NCBI RefSeq assembly: GCF_014483895.1
Contig: NZ_CP059987.1
Span: 1-64,000, forward strand
Direction of reading: 5' to 3'
Source of the DNA: Protaetiibacter sp. SSC-01
GTDB taxonomy: Bacteria > Actinomycetota > Actinomycetes > Actinomycetales > Microbacteriaceae
DNA length: 64,000 nt
Positions 1 to 13,132 of the stretch are shown here, one piece after another (within the stretch, counting starts at the first letter, position 1; every line of letters starts with the position of its first letter). The notes beneath the pieces are model-generated. The model saw only the letters and a list, made by a program, of their open reading frames with translations. It was not told where the DNA came from and did no database searches. A program made the position numbers and the translations under genes.

Positions 1-1002
1 GTCATCGGCGGCTCGAACCGCTTCGCGCACGCGGCCGCGGTCGCCGTCGCGGAGGCGCCGGCCAAGGCCTACAACCCGCTCTTCATCTACGGCGACTCGG
101 GTCTCGGCAAGACGCACCTCCTTCACGCGATCGGCCACTACGCCGAGAGCCTCTACCCCGGCATCCGCGTGCGGTACGTGAGCTCGGAGGAGTTCACGAA
201 CGACTTCATCAACTCCATCGCCAACAACCGGGCGTCGGTCTTCCAGTCGCGCTATCGCGAGATCGACATCCTGATGATCGACGACATCCAGTTCCTGCAG
301 GGCAAGGACTCGACGCAGGAGGCGTTCTTCCACACCTTCAACACGCTGCACGACCACAACAAGCAGGTCGTGATCACGAGCGATGTGGCGCCGAAGCACC
401 TGACGGGCTTCGAGGACCGGATGCGGTCGCGCTTCGAGTGGGGCCTCATCACGGATGTGCAGGCGCCCGACCTCGAGACCCGCATCGCGATCCTGCGGAA
501 GAAGGCGCAGTCCGAGCGGCTCCAGGTGCCCGAGGACATCCTCGAGTTCATGGCGACCAAGGTGTCGAGCAACATCCGCGAGCTCGAGGGAACCCTCATC
601 CGCGTCACGGCGTTCGCGAACCTCAACAAGACGCCCGTCGATCTGGCCCTCGTGCAGACGGTGCTCAAGGACCTCATCACGCTCGACGAGGACAACGTCA
701 TCTCGCCGGTCGACATCATCAATCACACCGCGGACTACTTCAAGCTCTCGGTCGACGACCTCTACGGCTCGTCCCGGTCGCAGGCCGTCGCGACCGCTCG
801 ACAGATCGCGATGTACCTCTGCCGCGAGATGACGAACCTGTCGCTCCCCAAGATCGGCCAGCTGTTCGGCAACCGCGACCATACGACGGTCATGTACGCG
901 AACAAGAAGATCAGCGAGCTCATGAAGGAGCGCCGCTCGATCTACAACCAGGTGACCGAGCTCACCGCCCGCATCAAGCAGGACCAGCGCTACCGTCCGT
1001 AG
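1..1002 (+). CDS. dnaA: DnaA, replication initiator (3' part)
   Basis: This is the C-terminal 333 residues of the chromosomal replication initiator; the 5' end lies outside the window. The frame is open from base 1. An AAA+ Walker A motif, GDSGLGKT, sits at residues 34-41 of the fragment, and a Walker [11 protein letters not shown], near residue 90. The domain IV DNA-binding signature [14 protein letters not shown] lies near residue 290. The missing part should hold domain I and the linker. The protein binds the 9-mer DnaA boxes found just downstream and opens the origin. It is followed by a 383-bp gap and dnaN, the standard actinobacterial arrangement. The identification is secure. Confidence 0.97.
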   Translation, partial: VIGGSNRFAHAAAVAVAEAPAKAYNPLFIYGDSGLGKTHLLHAIGHYAESLYPGIRVRYVSSEEFTNDFINSIANNRASVFQSRYREIDILMIDDIQFLQGKDSTQEAFFHTFNTLHDHNKQVVITSDVAPKHLTGFEDRMRSRFEWGLITDVQAPDLETRIAILRKKAQSERLQVPEDILEFMATKVSSNIRELEGTLIRVTAFANLNKTPVDLALVQTVLKDLITLDEDNVISPVDIINHTADYFKLSVDDLYGSSRSQAVATARQIAMYLCREMTNLSLPKIGQLFGNRDHTTVMYANKKISELMKERRSIYNQVTELTARIKQDQRYRP

Positions 1003-1080
1003 CCCTCGGTCGGCTTCCGACACGCCGTCCGCGACCCTGAGCGGATGCTGTGTAACGGTTGCACAGTCTGGGGATACCTC

Positions 1081-1089
1081 TGTGGATAA
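1081..1089 (-). promoter_or_regulatory. DnaA box, perfect match
   Basis: The plus strand reads TGTGGATAA, the exact reverse complement of the consensus TTATCCACA. It is one of two perfect boxes in the dnaA-dnaN gap, and two weaker boxes flank it on the same strand. Confidence 0.85.
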
Positions 1090-1239
1090 CTTCCGGATGG
1101 AATGTGGAACGCGCCGGGCTCGGATGTGGACAGCGGATTTCCTGTCATCCGGTTTCCCGACATCGCAGGGATCTTCATCCGCAGACGGCTCACAACTTTC
1201 ACGGATGTAGTTCCCTGAAGTCAGCGGCTCGACGCATAC

Positions 1240-1248
1240 TTATCCACA
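1240..1248 (+). promoter_or_regulatory. DnaA box, perfect match
   Basis: TTATCCACA is read directly on the plus strand. It faces the box at 1081 and lies just before the AT-richer stretch, a plausible layout for origin melting. Confidence 0.85.
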
Positions 1249-1385
1249 GTTCGCACAGGCGTTAAGACGATTACCTATCTCTTCCTCTTGGTGTCCGGCC
1301 GATAACCGAGAGTGTTCGAGTCCGTGCCAAGATCGTTGACACGCAAACCCGTGCGGATTCTCGAGCGACTCAGAAGGAGTGACGC

Positions 1386-2534
1386 GTGAAGTTCCAGGTG
1401 AATCGCGACGTCTTCAGCGAGGCCGTGTCGTTCGCGGTGAAGCTCCTTCCGCAGCGCACGACCCAGCCGATCCTGAGCGGCGTGCTGCTCGAGGCCGAGG
1501 GCTCCGCGCTCACCCTGTCGTCGTTCGACTACGAGGTGTCGAGCCGCACCGAGATCACGGCCGAGGTCGACGAGGCGGGCACCGCCCTCGTCTCGGGCCG
1601 GCTGCTCGCCGACATCGCGAGCCGTCTGCCGAACGCGCCCGTCGTCTTCGAGTCGGTCGACGGCAAGATCCAGGTCAGCTGCGGCTCCGCGCGCTTCACG
1701 CTCCTGAGCATGCCCGTCGAGGAGTACCCGACGCTTCCTCAGATCGACGACCAGACCGGCGTGCTGCCGGCCGAGGAGTTCGCAGCCGCCGTCTCGCAGG
1801 TCGCGGTCGCCGCATCCCGCGACGACGTCACCCCGGTCATCACGGGTGTGCAGCTCGAGGTCGGCGAGAACAACCTCTCGCTCGTCGCGACCGACCGCTA
1901 CCGCGTCGCCGTCCGCGAGATCGACTGGGATTCCGGATCGGGCTCCGCCGAGGGCACGACCGCTCTCGTCCCGGCGCGCACCCTCTCCGAGATCGGCAAG
2001 ACCTTCGCCCACTCGGGCACGATCTCGGTCTCGATCGTGCGGAGCGACGACCGCGAGCTCATCGCCTTCCGCGCCGACAAGAAGACCGTCACGTCGCTGC
2101 TCATCAAGGGCAACTTCCCGCCGGTCAAGCGCCTCTTCCCCGAGTCGGTCGAGAACTACGCGGTGCTCAACACGGGCGAGCTCATCGAGGCCACCCGCCG
2201 TGTCGCCCTCGTGCTCGAGCGCGAGGCCGCGCTGCGCTTCAGCTTCTCGTCGACCGACGGCCTCACCCTCGAGGCGGCCGGCTCCGAGCAGGCCCAGGCG
2301 TCCGAGACGATCGACGCCCACCTCGTCGGCGAGGACACGGTCGTGTCGCTCAAGCCCTCGTTCCTGCTCGACGGCCTCGGCGCCGTGCATTCCGAGTTCG
2401 TGCGCATCTCGTTCACGAAGACCGAGAACCCGAACAAGCCCGGCCCCGTGCTCATCACGGCGCAGTCGTCGCGTGAGGCGCCCGGCTCGGACAACTACAA
2501 GTACCTCCTGCAGCCGAACCTCCTGCTGCGCTAG
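1386..2534 (+). CDS. dnaN: DNA polymerase III beta subunit (sliding clamp)
   Basis: This 382-residue protein is the beta clamp that tethers DNA polymerase III to DNA. It starts MKFQVNRDVF, and its length matches the family (about 370-390) with three clamp repeats. The GTG start is fixed by AGAAGGAG at 1372-1379, six bases upstream. It follows the putative origin and precedes gnd and recF. A short hairpin, CCGCGC-TTC-GCGCGG (2547-2561), lies just after the stop and before the gnd ribosome-binding site. It may weaken read-through into gnd. Confidence 0.97.
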   Translation: MKFQVNRDVFSEAVSFAVKLLPQRTTQPILSGVLLEAEGSALTLSSFDYEVSSRTEITAEVDEAGTALVSGRLLADIASRLPNAPVVFESVDGKIQVSCGSARFTLLSMPVEEYPTLPQIDDQTGVLPAEEFAAAVSQVAVAASRDDVTPVITGVQLEVGENNLSLVATDRYRVAVREIDWDSGSGSAEGTTALVPARTLSEIGKTFAHSGTISVSIVRSDDRELIAFRADKKTVTSLLIKGNFPPVKRLFPESVENYAVLNTGELIEATRRVALVLEREAALRFSFSSTDGLTLEAAGSEQAQASETIDAHLVGEDTVVSLKPSFLLDGLGAVHSEFVRISFTKTENPNKPGPVLITAQSSREAPGSDNYKYLLQPNLLLR

Positions 2535-2573
2535 AAATTTTTTCGACCGCGCTTCGCGCGGAGGGGAGTTCCC

Positions 2574-3458
2574 ATGCACATCGGACTCGTGGGACTCGGC
2601 CGGATGGGCAACAACATGCGCACCCGGTTGCGGGCCGCCGGCATCGAGGTCACTGGCTACGACCCGAACCCCGCCGTCACGGACGTTCCGGATCTCGGCG
2701 CACTCGCCGAGGCGCTCCCGGCTCCGAGGATCGTGTGGGTCATGGTCCCGTCCGGCCCGATCACGACGGGCGTGATCACCGACCTCGCCGCGGTGCTCGG
2801 CGAGGGCGACCTCGTCATCGAGGGTGGTAACTCCAAGTTCACCGAGGACGCGAAGCATGCGGCCCTGCTGGCCGAGCGCGGCATCCGCTATGTGGACTGC
2901 GGTGTCTCCGGCGGCATCTGGGGCGCGGAGAACGGCTACGGCCTCATGGCCGGCGGCGACAAGACCGACATCGAGCGCGCGATGCCGGTGTTCGATGCGC
3001 TGCGGCCGGACGGCCCACGCGCCGAGGGCTTCGTTCACGCGGGCGCGATCGGCGCGGGTCACTACGCGAAGATGGTGCACAACGGCATCGAGTACGCGCT
3101 CATGCAGGCGTGGGCCGAGGGCTACGAGCTGCTCGAGGCCAAGGACGAGCTCATCCACGACGTCACGGGCGTCTTCACGGCGTGGCAGCGCGGCACGGTC
3201 GTGCGCGGCTGGCTGCTCGAGCTGCTCGTGAAGGCGCTCGAGGAGGACCCCGAGTTCACCGACATCGAGGGCTATGTCGAGGATTCGGGCGAGGGCCGGT
3301 GGACCGTCGAGGAGGCGCTCAACAACGCGGTTCCCGTGCCGACGATCTCGGCCTCGATCTTCGCCCGTTTCGTCTCCCGTCAGAAGGACTCCCCCGCGAT
3401 GAAGGCGGTCGCGGCCCTGCGCAAGCAGTTCGGCGGGCACGCGGTCCGCAAGGCCTGA
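2574..3458 (+). CDS. gnd: 6-phosphogluconate dehydrogenase, decarboxylating, short form
   Basis: The enzyme oxidatively decarboxylates 6-phosphogluconate to ribulose 5-phosphate in the pentose phosphate pathway. The Rossmann motif GLVGLGRMG lies at residues 4-12. A GGNSK substrate motif sits near residue 84, and HNGIEYALMQ near residue 164. At 294 residues it is the short form, not the roughly 470-residue form. A purine-rich GCGGAGGGGAG precedes the ATG. Its place between dnaN and recF is common in actinobacteria. The cofactor (NAD or NADP) cannot be decided here. Confidence 0.93.
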   Translation: MHIGLVGLGRMGNNMRTRLRAAGIEVTGYDPNPAVTDVPDLGALAEALPAPRIVWVMVPSGPITTGVITDLAAVLGEGDLVIEGGNSKFTEDAKHAALLAERGIRYVDCGVSGGIWGAENGYGLMAGGDKTDIERAMPVFDALRPDGPRAEGFVHAGAIGAGHYAKMVHNGIEYALMQAWAEGYELLEAKDELIHDVTGVFTAWQRGTVVRGWLLELLVKALEEDPEFTDIEGYVEDSGEGRWTVEEALNNAVPVPTISASIFARFVSRQKDSPAMKAVAALRKQFGGHAVRKA

Positions 3459-3464
3459 CGGGCC

Positions 3465-4640
3465 GTGTTCGTCTCGCATCTCGAGCTCGCCGACTTCCGT
3501 AATTACACGTCGGCGTCGATCGCGCTCGCGCCGGGTCCGAATCTCGTCGTCGGCAGCAACGGTCAAGGCAAGACCAACCTCGTCGAGTCGATCAACTACC
3601 TCGCGACCCTCGGATCGCACCGCGTCTCGACCGATCAGGCCCTCATCCGACAGGGGGCGGATGCTGCGGTCGTCCGAGCGCGTCTCGAGCACGCGGGGCG
3701 GCAATTGCTCGTGGAGCTGCAGCTCAACCGGCAGGGCGCGAACCGGGCGCAGGTGAACCGTGCCGCGGCCAAGCCCCGCGACCTCCCGCGCCACGTGCAT
3801 TGCGTGCTTTTCGCACCCGAGGATCTCGCGCTCGTGCGCGGCGAGCCGTCGGGGCGCCGGCGCTTCCTCGATCAACTGCTCGTGCAGCTCACCCCGCGAA
3901 TGGCGGGTGTGTTCGCGGACTACGACCGCGTGCTCAAGCAGCGCAACACGCTGCTCAAGTCGGCGCGCGCCGCGCGGGTCGCGGCCTCGCAGCTGTCGAC
4001 GCTCGACGTGTGGGACGAGCGGCTCGTCGACCTCGGCTCCGAGATCATCGAGGCGCGCGGCCGGCTCGTCTCGGCGCTCCGCCCCTACGTCGGCGAAGCG
4101 TACGCGGCGATCGCGGGCGAGGTGCACGAGGCCGAGCTCGCGAGCGAGCTCTCGATCCTCGGCGCGGCTCCCGACGAGGAGACCGAGGTCAGCGAGCAGA
4201 CGGTGCGCACGGAGATCGACGCGGCCGAGGCGGCATCCGCGTTCACGGCGGCGCTCGCGCGCAACCGCCGCTCCGAGCTCGAGCGGGGGCTCACCCTCTC
4301 GGGCCCGCATCGCGACGACCTGCTGCTGCGGCTCAACGGTCTGCCAGCGCGCGGCTACGCGAGCCACGGCGAGTCGTGGTCGTTCGCACTCGCGCTGCGG
4401 CTCGCATCCGCGGCGCTCCTGCGCGCCGACTCCCCGGTCGGCGACCCCGTGCTCATCCTCGACGACGTGTTCGCCGAGCTCGACGAGTCCCGGCGTCTGC
4501 GACTCGCGGATGCCGTGGGCGGCTACGAGCAGGTGCTCATCACCGCGGCGGTCGAGGGCGATGTGCCGGCGGCGCTCGCGGCGAACACCGTTCGCATCCG
4601 GGGTGGCCGCGTGATCGACGCCGACGAGGAGGCGTCGTGA
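3465..4640 (+). CDS. recF: DNA replication and repair protein RecF
   Basis: RecF is an SMC-like ATPase that helps load RecA at gaps and stalled forks. The 391-residue product has Walker A GSNGQGKT at residues 30-37 and a Walker B-like VLILDDVFAELD near residue 330. The GTG start lies six bases after the gnd stop, so the two are probably co-transcribed. The end overlaps the next gene by a GTGA junction, which suggests translational coupling. Family length and context both agree. Confidence 0.96.
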   Translation: MFVSHLELADFRNYTSASIALAPGPNLVVGSNGQGKTNLVESINYLATLGSHRVSTDQALIRQGADAAVVRARLEHAGRQLLVELQLNRQGANRAQVNRAAAKPRDLPRHVHCVLFAPEDLALVRGEPSGRRRFLDQLLVQLTPRMAGVFADYDRVLKQRNTLLKSARAARVAASQLSTLDVWDERLVDLGSEIIEARGRLVSALRPYVGEAYAAIAGEVHEAELASELSILGAAPDEETEVSEQTVRTEIDAAEAASAFTAALARNRRSELERGLTLSGPHRDDLLLRLNGLPARGYASHGESWSFALALRLASAALLRADSPVGDPVLILDDVFAELDESRRLRLADAVGGYEQVLITAAVEGDVPAALAANTVRIRGGRVIDADEEAS

Positions 4641-5137
4641 GCGGCGCGGCGCGCGAGCCGGAGCACGTCGCGGTCTACCGCCGCATCCGTCGCGTGTTCG
4701 GCGACCCCGAGTCGCGGTCGTCGGATGCGCGCAAGCGCGGGCGCGCATCGCGCGAGGAGGCGACGGTCCCCTACGGCACGGGCCGCGACCCGCGAGGCCT
4801 CGACACGGTGCTCGACTCGCTCACGGCGGCGATGGGCTGGGAGTCGCCGCTCGCGAAGTCGGAGCTGCTCGTGGCGTGGCCCGCGCTCGTCGGCGCGGAC
4901 GTCGCGGCGCACGCCGAACCGGTCACCGTCGAGGACGGCCTGCTCACCGTGAGATGCGATTCGACGGCGTGGGCGCAGCAGCTGCGCGCGATGCGCACGA
5001 CGGTGCTCGCGCGCATCGCCGAGAGGCACCCCGCGGCGGGCATCGAGTCGATCCGCTTCCTCGGACCGGACGCCCCCTCGTGGAAACGCGGTCCACGCGC
5101 GATTCCAGGGCGGGGTCCGCGCGATACTTACGGCTGA
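4637..5137 (+). CDS. DUF721 / DciA-like protein
   Basis: This 166-residue protein overlaps the recF stop by four bases (GTGA), which fixes the start. A basic N-terminus with about 60 disordered residues is followed by a DUF721 domain (motifs ELLVAWPALVG and LTVRCDSTAWAQQLRAM). The family includes DciA, the helicase operator of bacteria lacking DnaC, and this gene has the same recF-gyrB location in most actinobacteria. A helicase-loading role is an inference from the family. Confidence 0.85.
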   Translation: MSGAAREPEHVAVYRRIRRVFGDPESRSSDARKRGRASREEATVPYGTGRDPRGLDTVLDSLTAAMGWESPLAKSELLVAWPALVGADVAAHAEPVTVEDGLLTVRCDSTAWAQQLRAMRTTVLARIAERHPAAGIESIRFLGPDAPSWKRGPRAIPGRGPRDTYG

Positions 5138-5214
5138 GACGGCAAAAGAGGTCGACCGGGGCGGAAAAGGCGCTCAGAGGGGCGATTCCGCAGGTTTCAG
5201 GAGGCCCGCTGAGG

Positions 5215-5220
5215 TAGGAT
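5215..5220 (+). promoter_or_regulatory. Possible -10 box for gyrB
   Basis: TAGGAT lies 67 bases before the gyrB start in the 149-bp gap after the DUF721 gene. There is no good -35 hexamer at the right distance, so this is a weak prediction. Confidence 0.3.
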
Positions 5221-5265
5221 CGAGTACGTCCGTCGGGCCGGTCTACCCAGGCTATCGCGGACTGA

Positions 5266-7278
<2,013 letters not shown>

Positions 7279-7282
7279 CGGG

Positions 7283-7321
7283 GCTGGTTTCGACACGCGC
7301 CTTCGGCGCTACTCAACCAGC
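7283..7321. repeat. Palindromic repeat family 1, copy 1 (gyrB-gyrA gap)
   Basis: The 39-bp element has outer arms GCTGGTT/AACCAGC and an inner hairpin GCGCC-TTC-GGCGC. Its reverse complement matches the element at 10693-10733 almost base for base, so it is a dispersed repeat and not a gyrase-specific hairpin. It lies just after the gyrB stop and before the gyrA ribosome-binding site, and could form RNA structure in the message. Confidence 0.8.
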
Positions 7322-7340
7322 GGACTAGCGAAAGAAGCTC

Positions 7341-9964
<2,624 letters not shown>

Positions 9965-9968
<4 letters not shown>

Positions 9969-10372
9969 CAAGCGTCGCCGAGAAGCTCCAGCGCAAGGAG
10001 CACCGCAGCGCCAGCAGCAAGCAGGTGCGCCTCAAGCTCGTCTACATCGACTTCTGGTCGGTCGTGAAGTTCAGCTTCCTCATCTGGCTGTGCCTCGGCA
10101 TCGTGCTCATCGTCGCCGCCGTGCTCATCTGGATCGTGCTGAACTCGACGGGCGTCTTCGGCGCCCTCAACGACCTGCTGCGCGAGATCCTCGGCAACGA
10201 GAGCTTCTCCGTGACCGACTCGTTCGGCCTCGGACAGGTCGTGCTGTTCTCGTTCGTGGTGGCCGTGCTCAACACCGTGAGCGGCACCGTCCTCGGTGCG
10301 ATCGCCGCGCTGCTCTACAACCTGAGCGTGCGGTTCACGGGCGGCATCCTCGTCGGGTTCCAGAACAGCTGA
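9965..10372 (+). CDS. DUF3566 transmembrane protein
   Basis: This 135-residue protein overlaps the gyrA stop (ATGA), so it is probably coupled to gyrA translation. It has a basic N-terminus, a transmembrane segment at about residues 36-60 and a second at about 92-115. A DUF3566 protein immediately after gyrA is a constant feature of actinobacterial origin regions. The function is unknown; a link to cell division or the envelope is only suggested by the neighbourhood. Confidence 0.88.
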
Positions 10373-10379
10373 CCCGCTT

Positions 10380-10408
10380 TTGCCCCGCGCCGATGCGTGG
10401 GGTACTGT
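10380..10408 (+). promoter_or_regulatory. Promoter of tRNA-Ile
   Basis: TTGCCC at 10380-10385 and TACTGT at 10403-10408 are separated by 17 bases, a sigma70-type spacing. The tRNA begins 35 bases after the -10 box. This is the clearest promoter of a stable RNA in the window. Confidence 0.55.
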
Positions 10409-10442
10409 AGGCGAGGTCGTTCCACGGTGAACGGATCCTCTC

Positions 10443-10516
10443 GGGGCTATAGCTCAGGCGGTTAGAGCGCTTCGCTGATAACGAAGAGGTCCCAGGTTCA
10501 AGTCCTGGTAGCCCCA
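10443..10516 (+). tRNA. tRNA-Ile(GAT)
   Basis: A full 74-nt cloverleaf can be drawn: acceptor GGGGCTA/TAGCCCC with discriminator A, D-arm GCTC...GAGC, anticodon loop CTGATAA with anticodon GAT, and a T-arm CAGG-TTCAAGT-CCTG. CCA is not encoded. It reads isoleucine AUC/AUU codons. It lies between the gyrA operon and two copies of palindromic repeat family 1. Confidence 0.95.
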
Positions 10517-10627
10517 CTGCATCTTCTTGCGCCGCGCTAATCCGCGGCGCCCGCCGCTCCGCCGGCCGCGCGCGAGCGCCCGGCTCCGCGGGTGCGGATA
10601 CCTGCGGGTGTGGCGACGGCATAACGA

Positions 10628-10667
10628 GGTGGTCGAGGAGCGCCGCGAAGCGACGCGTCTCGAGACC
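10628..10667. repeat. Palindromic repeat family 1, variant copy 3
   Basis: The element begins GGTGGTCGAGGAGCGCC and ends CGCGTCTCGAGACC. It shares the GGTYGAGNAGCGCC core and the CG(T)NTCGARACC end with the copies at 7283 and 10693 but has its own spacer. It lies head-to-tail with copy 2 between tRNA-Ile and the quinone oxidoreductase gene. Confidence 0.65.
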
Positions 10668-10692
10668 GACCCGCTGTTACCAGCACCCACCC

Positions 10693-10733
10693 GCTGGTTG
10701 AGTAGCGCCCGCAGGGCGCGTGTCGAAACCAGC
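10693..10733. repeat. Palindromic repeat family 1, copy 2
   Basis: The element has arms GCTGGTTGAGTAGCGCCC and GGGCGCGTGTCGAAACCAGC and lies in inverted orientation relative to the copy between gyrB and gyrA. It sits 12 bases from the 3' end of the minus-strand oxidoreductase gene and could end its transcription. Confidence 0.8.
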
Positions 10734-10744
10734 CCGCTGGTGAC

Positions 10745-11692
10745 CTACGGCAGCAGGATGAGCTTGCCGCGCGGGGCCTTCCCCTCCTCGAGCAGACGCT
10801 GCGCCTCCGCGGCATCGTCGAGACGCAGGGTGCGGCCGATCTCCACGTCGAAGGTGCCGGATGCCGCCCGCTCCGCCGCGAGCCGCACACCTTCCGCGCG
10901 CCACGCCTCCTGCTCGGCGGTGAGCGGCACCTTGCTGCCGCCGCGATACGCCTGGATCCCCCAGTTCGGCGCATCCGCCCCGCGCACGATGGTCGCCACC
11001 TTCTGCGGGTCGCCGGTCAGCTCGATCGACGCCTCGATCGCCTCGTCCGTGCCGGCGGCGTCGAGCGCCCGGTCGACGCCCTCGGGCGCGATCGCCCGCA
11101 CCCGCTCGACGAGTCCCTCGCCGTACGCGACGGGGATCGCTCCGAGCTGACGCACGCGGTCCTGGTTGGCGGGGCTCGCGGTGCCGATCACGTGGGCACC
11201 GAGCTCGCGCGCGAACTGCACGGCGTCCTGCCCGACCGACCCGGATGCGCCGTGGACGAACACGGTCATGCCCGCCTCGACCCCGAGCGAGCGCAGCGAC
11301 TGGTAGGCGGTACCCGCGGGCACGCCGAGCCCGGCGGCCTGCGCCCACCCGAGCGCGGCCGGCTTGCGGGTGAGCCCCGCGACGGGCACGACGACGTGCG
11401 TCGCGTACGTGCCGCTGCCGGTCGACACGACGACCTCGTCGCCCACGTGCCACTCCTCGACACCGGGGGCGACCTCGACGACGACGCCCGACGCATCCGA
11501 GCCCGGCACGCGCGGCGTGGTGATCGGCCCGCTCGGCCGCTTCCCCGAGCGCAGCTTGCCGTCGATGGGGTTCACGCCGATGGCGCGCGTCTCGACGACG
11601 ACCGTGCCCTCGCCCGCGGTGGGCACCGGGCCTTCGACGACCTCGAGCACCTCCGGACCGCCGAACTCGGTGTACTGAACGAACCGCGCCAT
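10745..11692 (-). CDS. NADPH:quinone oxidoreductase, zinc-free MDR family
   Basis: A 315-residue medium-chain reductase resembling zeta-crystallin/Qor. The N-terminal GroES-like domain has GVNPIDGKLR and PGSDASGVV. The nucleotide-binding domain has VHGASGSVGQ near residue 150, the usual AxxGxxG pattern. No catalytic or structural zinc cysteines are visible. The gene likely reduces quinones or reactive carbonyls using NADPH; the true substrate is unknown. A GTG lies one codon upstream, but GGGGAGG is better spaced for the ATG at 11692. Confidence 0.85.
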   Translation of the reverse strand: MARFVQYTEFGGPEVLEVVEGPVPTAGEGTVVVETRAIGVNPIDGKLRSGKRPSGPITTPRVPGSDASGVVVEVAPGVEEWHVGDEVVVSTGSGTYATHVVVPVAGLTRKPAALGWAQAAGLGVPAGTAYQSLRSLGVEAGMTVFVHGASGSVGQDAVQFARELGAHVIGTASPANQDRVRQLGAIPVAYGEGLVERVRAIAPEGVDRALDAAGTDEAIEASIELTGDPQKVATIVRGADAPNWGIQAYRGGSKVPLTAEQEAWRAEGVRLAAERAASGTFDVEIGRTLRLDDAAEAQRLLEEGKAPRGKLILLP

Positions 11693-11796
11693 CACGCCTC
11701 CCCGTTGTGTCGTTCCTCATGTCTACCCGACGCGGCGGCCGTCGCCAGCCGCGCGAACCGCGTTCCCGGCGCGACCGGGTAAGCTTTCACGGTCAC

Positions 11797-11869
11797 GGGG
11801 CCTTAGCTCAATTGGTAGAGCGCCTGCTTTGCAAGCAGGAGGTCAGGGGTTCGATTCCCCTAGGCTCCA
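11797..11869 (+). tRNA. tRNA-Ala(TGC)
   Basis: A 73-nt cloverleaf with acceptor GGGGCCT/AGGCTCC (one G-U pair), discriminator A, anticodon stem CTGCT/AGCAG around a loop carrying TGC, and T-loop TTCGATT. CCA is not encoded. A possible -10 box, TAAGCT, lies at 11780-11785. The Fic gene begins to converge on it 32 bases downstream. Confidence 0.95.
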
Positions 11870-11901
11870 CTCTCACCGGAGATGCTGGCCCGCATCACCA
11901 C

Positions 11902-13095
11902 TCAGCGCATCGCGGCGCGGATGCGCGCGTCGAGATCGTCGAGCTCGGCCATGACGTCCGTTGCCGCCCATACGCGATCCCGCTTGCGTCCCGTGATCTC
12001 GGTGACGATCTCCGCTTCCTCGAGGCGCGCCATCGCGACGTAGACCTGGCTGTTCGACGTGCTCGAGACGGCCATCGCCTCGTCGAGCGTCATGACCGGG
12101 CTGGAGAACAGCGAGCCCATGATCTTGGACGCGGTCGAGTCAGCGCGGGCAACGACGCGCTCTGCCCAATCGATGGGCATCTCCTTGATGCGCTCGACCG
12201 AGATTCGGCCCTCGTCCCCGCCGACCTTTGCTGCGCGCGCCATGAGCGACACCAGCGGCGCGGCGCTGCCAGCGCGGTAGGACGTGAGCGCGTCGAAGTA
12301 GTCGTCGCGACGTGCATTCAGCCCCGAAGCAACGGGAACGATCGTATTGCGCATGACGCCACGGCGCCGCAGGATTGCTCCCACCAAGGCGCGACCGATG
12401 CGTCCGTTGCCGTTCCCGAACGGGTGGATCGTCTCGAACTGCGCATGCGCGATCGCGGCCTGCGCGAGCGCGGCGATGTCGTCGCGGTTGCTGAACACGA
12501 TCAGGTCAGCGAGTAGCGCCTCCACTCGCTCCGGGACCGGCGGCACGTGCAGCGCGCCCCGCGGCGAGTAGTCGCTTCCGCCGATCCAGTTCTGCTCGTT
12601 GCGGATCTGGCCGGCGTACGGGCCTTCGTCCCGATCCTCCTTCATCAGCACGGCGTGGGCGGCGGTGAGATCCTCGAGCTCGATGGTTCCGCGCGTGCCT
12701 GCAGCCTCGATCATCATGCCGATCGCCTGCGAACCCGCGACCATGCTGGTGGCGGACTCGTTGCCGCGGGAGCCGGCGATTGCGCGAGCGAAGTCCTCCG
12801 TGCTCGCCACGACACGCTCGATCTTCGAGGACGCCACACTCTCCGTGCGCACCATGAACCTGGTCATCTCGGCGGGAGCATCCGCGGCAGCGGCATCCAT
12901 GCCAGCGACAGCGACGAGGGCTTCCTCAGTGGTTCGGATGAGATCCCGCGGGATCGTGTAATCGAGGTCAGCGATGAACGGGGGTACGGATGCCTCCATC
13001 TCCGACAGCATCCGGTCATCGCGAGTGCCACCGCGCTGCTTCTGGCTCCACGGGACCGTCTCGACGTTGGCGGGCACCCAATCGAGGATGTGCAT
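11902..13095 (-). CDS. Fic-domain protein with C-terminal winged helix
   Basis: A 397-residue Fic protein, a family that usually AMPylates target hydroxyls. The full active-site loop HPFGNGNGR is at residues 224-232, so it should be catalytically competent. An N-terminal SSKIER at 89-94 sits where the inhibitory helix motif (S/T)xxxE(G/N) is expected; the Glu is kept but the last residue is Arg. The C-terminus (about 310-397) looks like a winged helix, a combination often seen in self-regulating Fic proteins. GGAGGAA gives a good start. Codon use is less GC-biased than in neighbours, which hints at acquisition. Confidence 0.85.
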   Translation of the reverse strand: MHILDWVPANVETVPWSQKQRGGTRDDRMLSEMEASVPPFIADLDYTIPRDLIRTTEEALVAVAGMDAAAADAPAEMTRFMVRTESVASSKIERVVASTEDFARAIAGSRGNESATSMVAGSQAIGMMIEAAGTRGTIELEDLTAAHAVLMKEDRDEGPYAGQIRNEQNWIGGSDYSPRGALHVPPVPERVEALLADLIVFSNRDDIAALAQAAIAHAQFETIHPFGNGNGRIGRALVGAILRRRGVMRNTIVPVASGLNARRDDYFDALTSYRAGSAAPLVSLMARAAKVGGDEGRISVERIKEMPIDWAERVVARADSTASKIMGSLFSSPVMTLDEAMAVSSTSNSQVYVAMARLEEAEIVTEITGRKRDRVWAATDVMAELDDLDARIRAAMR

Positions 13096-13132
13096 GCTGT
13101 TCCTCCGGACGCCTATATCGCTATGGCCAAGG

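Larger units (their letters stand above)
1003..1385. other. Probable oriC between dnaA and dnaN
   Basis: This gene-free 383-bp gap separates dnaA from dnaN, the usual place for oriC in actinobacteria. It holds two perfect DnaA boxes (1081-1089 minus, 1240-1248 plus) and two degenerate ones with two mismatches each (1069-1077 and 1125-1133, both minus). A relatively AT-rich stretch at about 1260-1300 could be the unwinding element. A TTGACA hexamer at 1336-1341 could be a -35 box for dnaN, but I see no convincing -10 box. The assignment rests on position and boxes. Confidence 0.8.

Noticed and set aside
1336-1361. dnaN promoter with TTGACA -35
   Set aside because: No -10 hexamer lies at the right spacing, so I kept it only as a note in the origin entry.
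1275-4748. Long minus-strand open frame of over 1,100 codons opposite dnaN, gnd and recF
   Set aside because: Its frame is the antisense of well-recognised genes and reflects the high GC content, with low-complexity Arg-rich translation.
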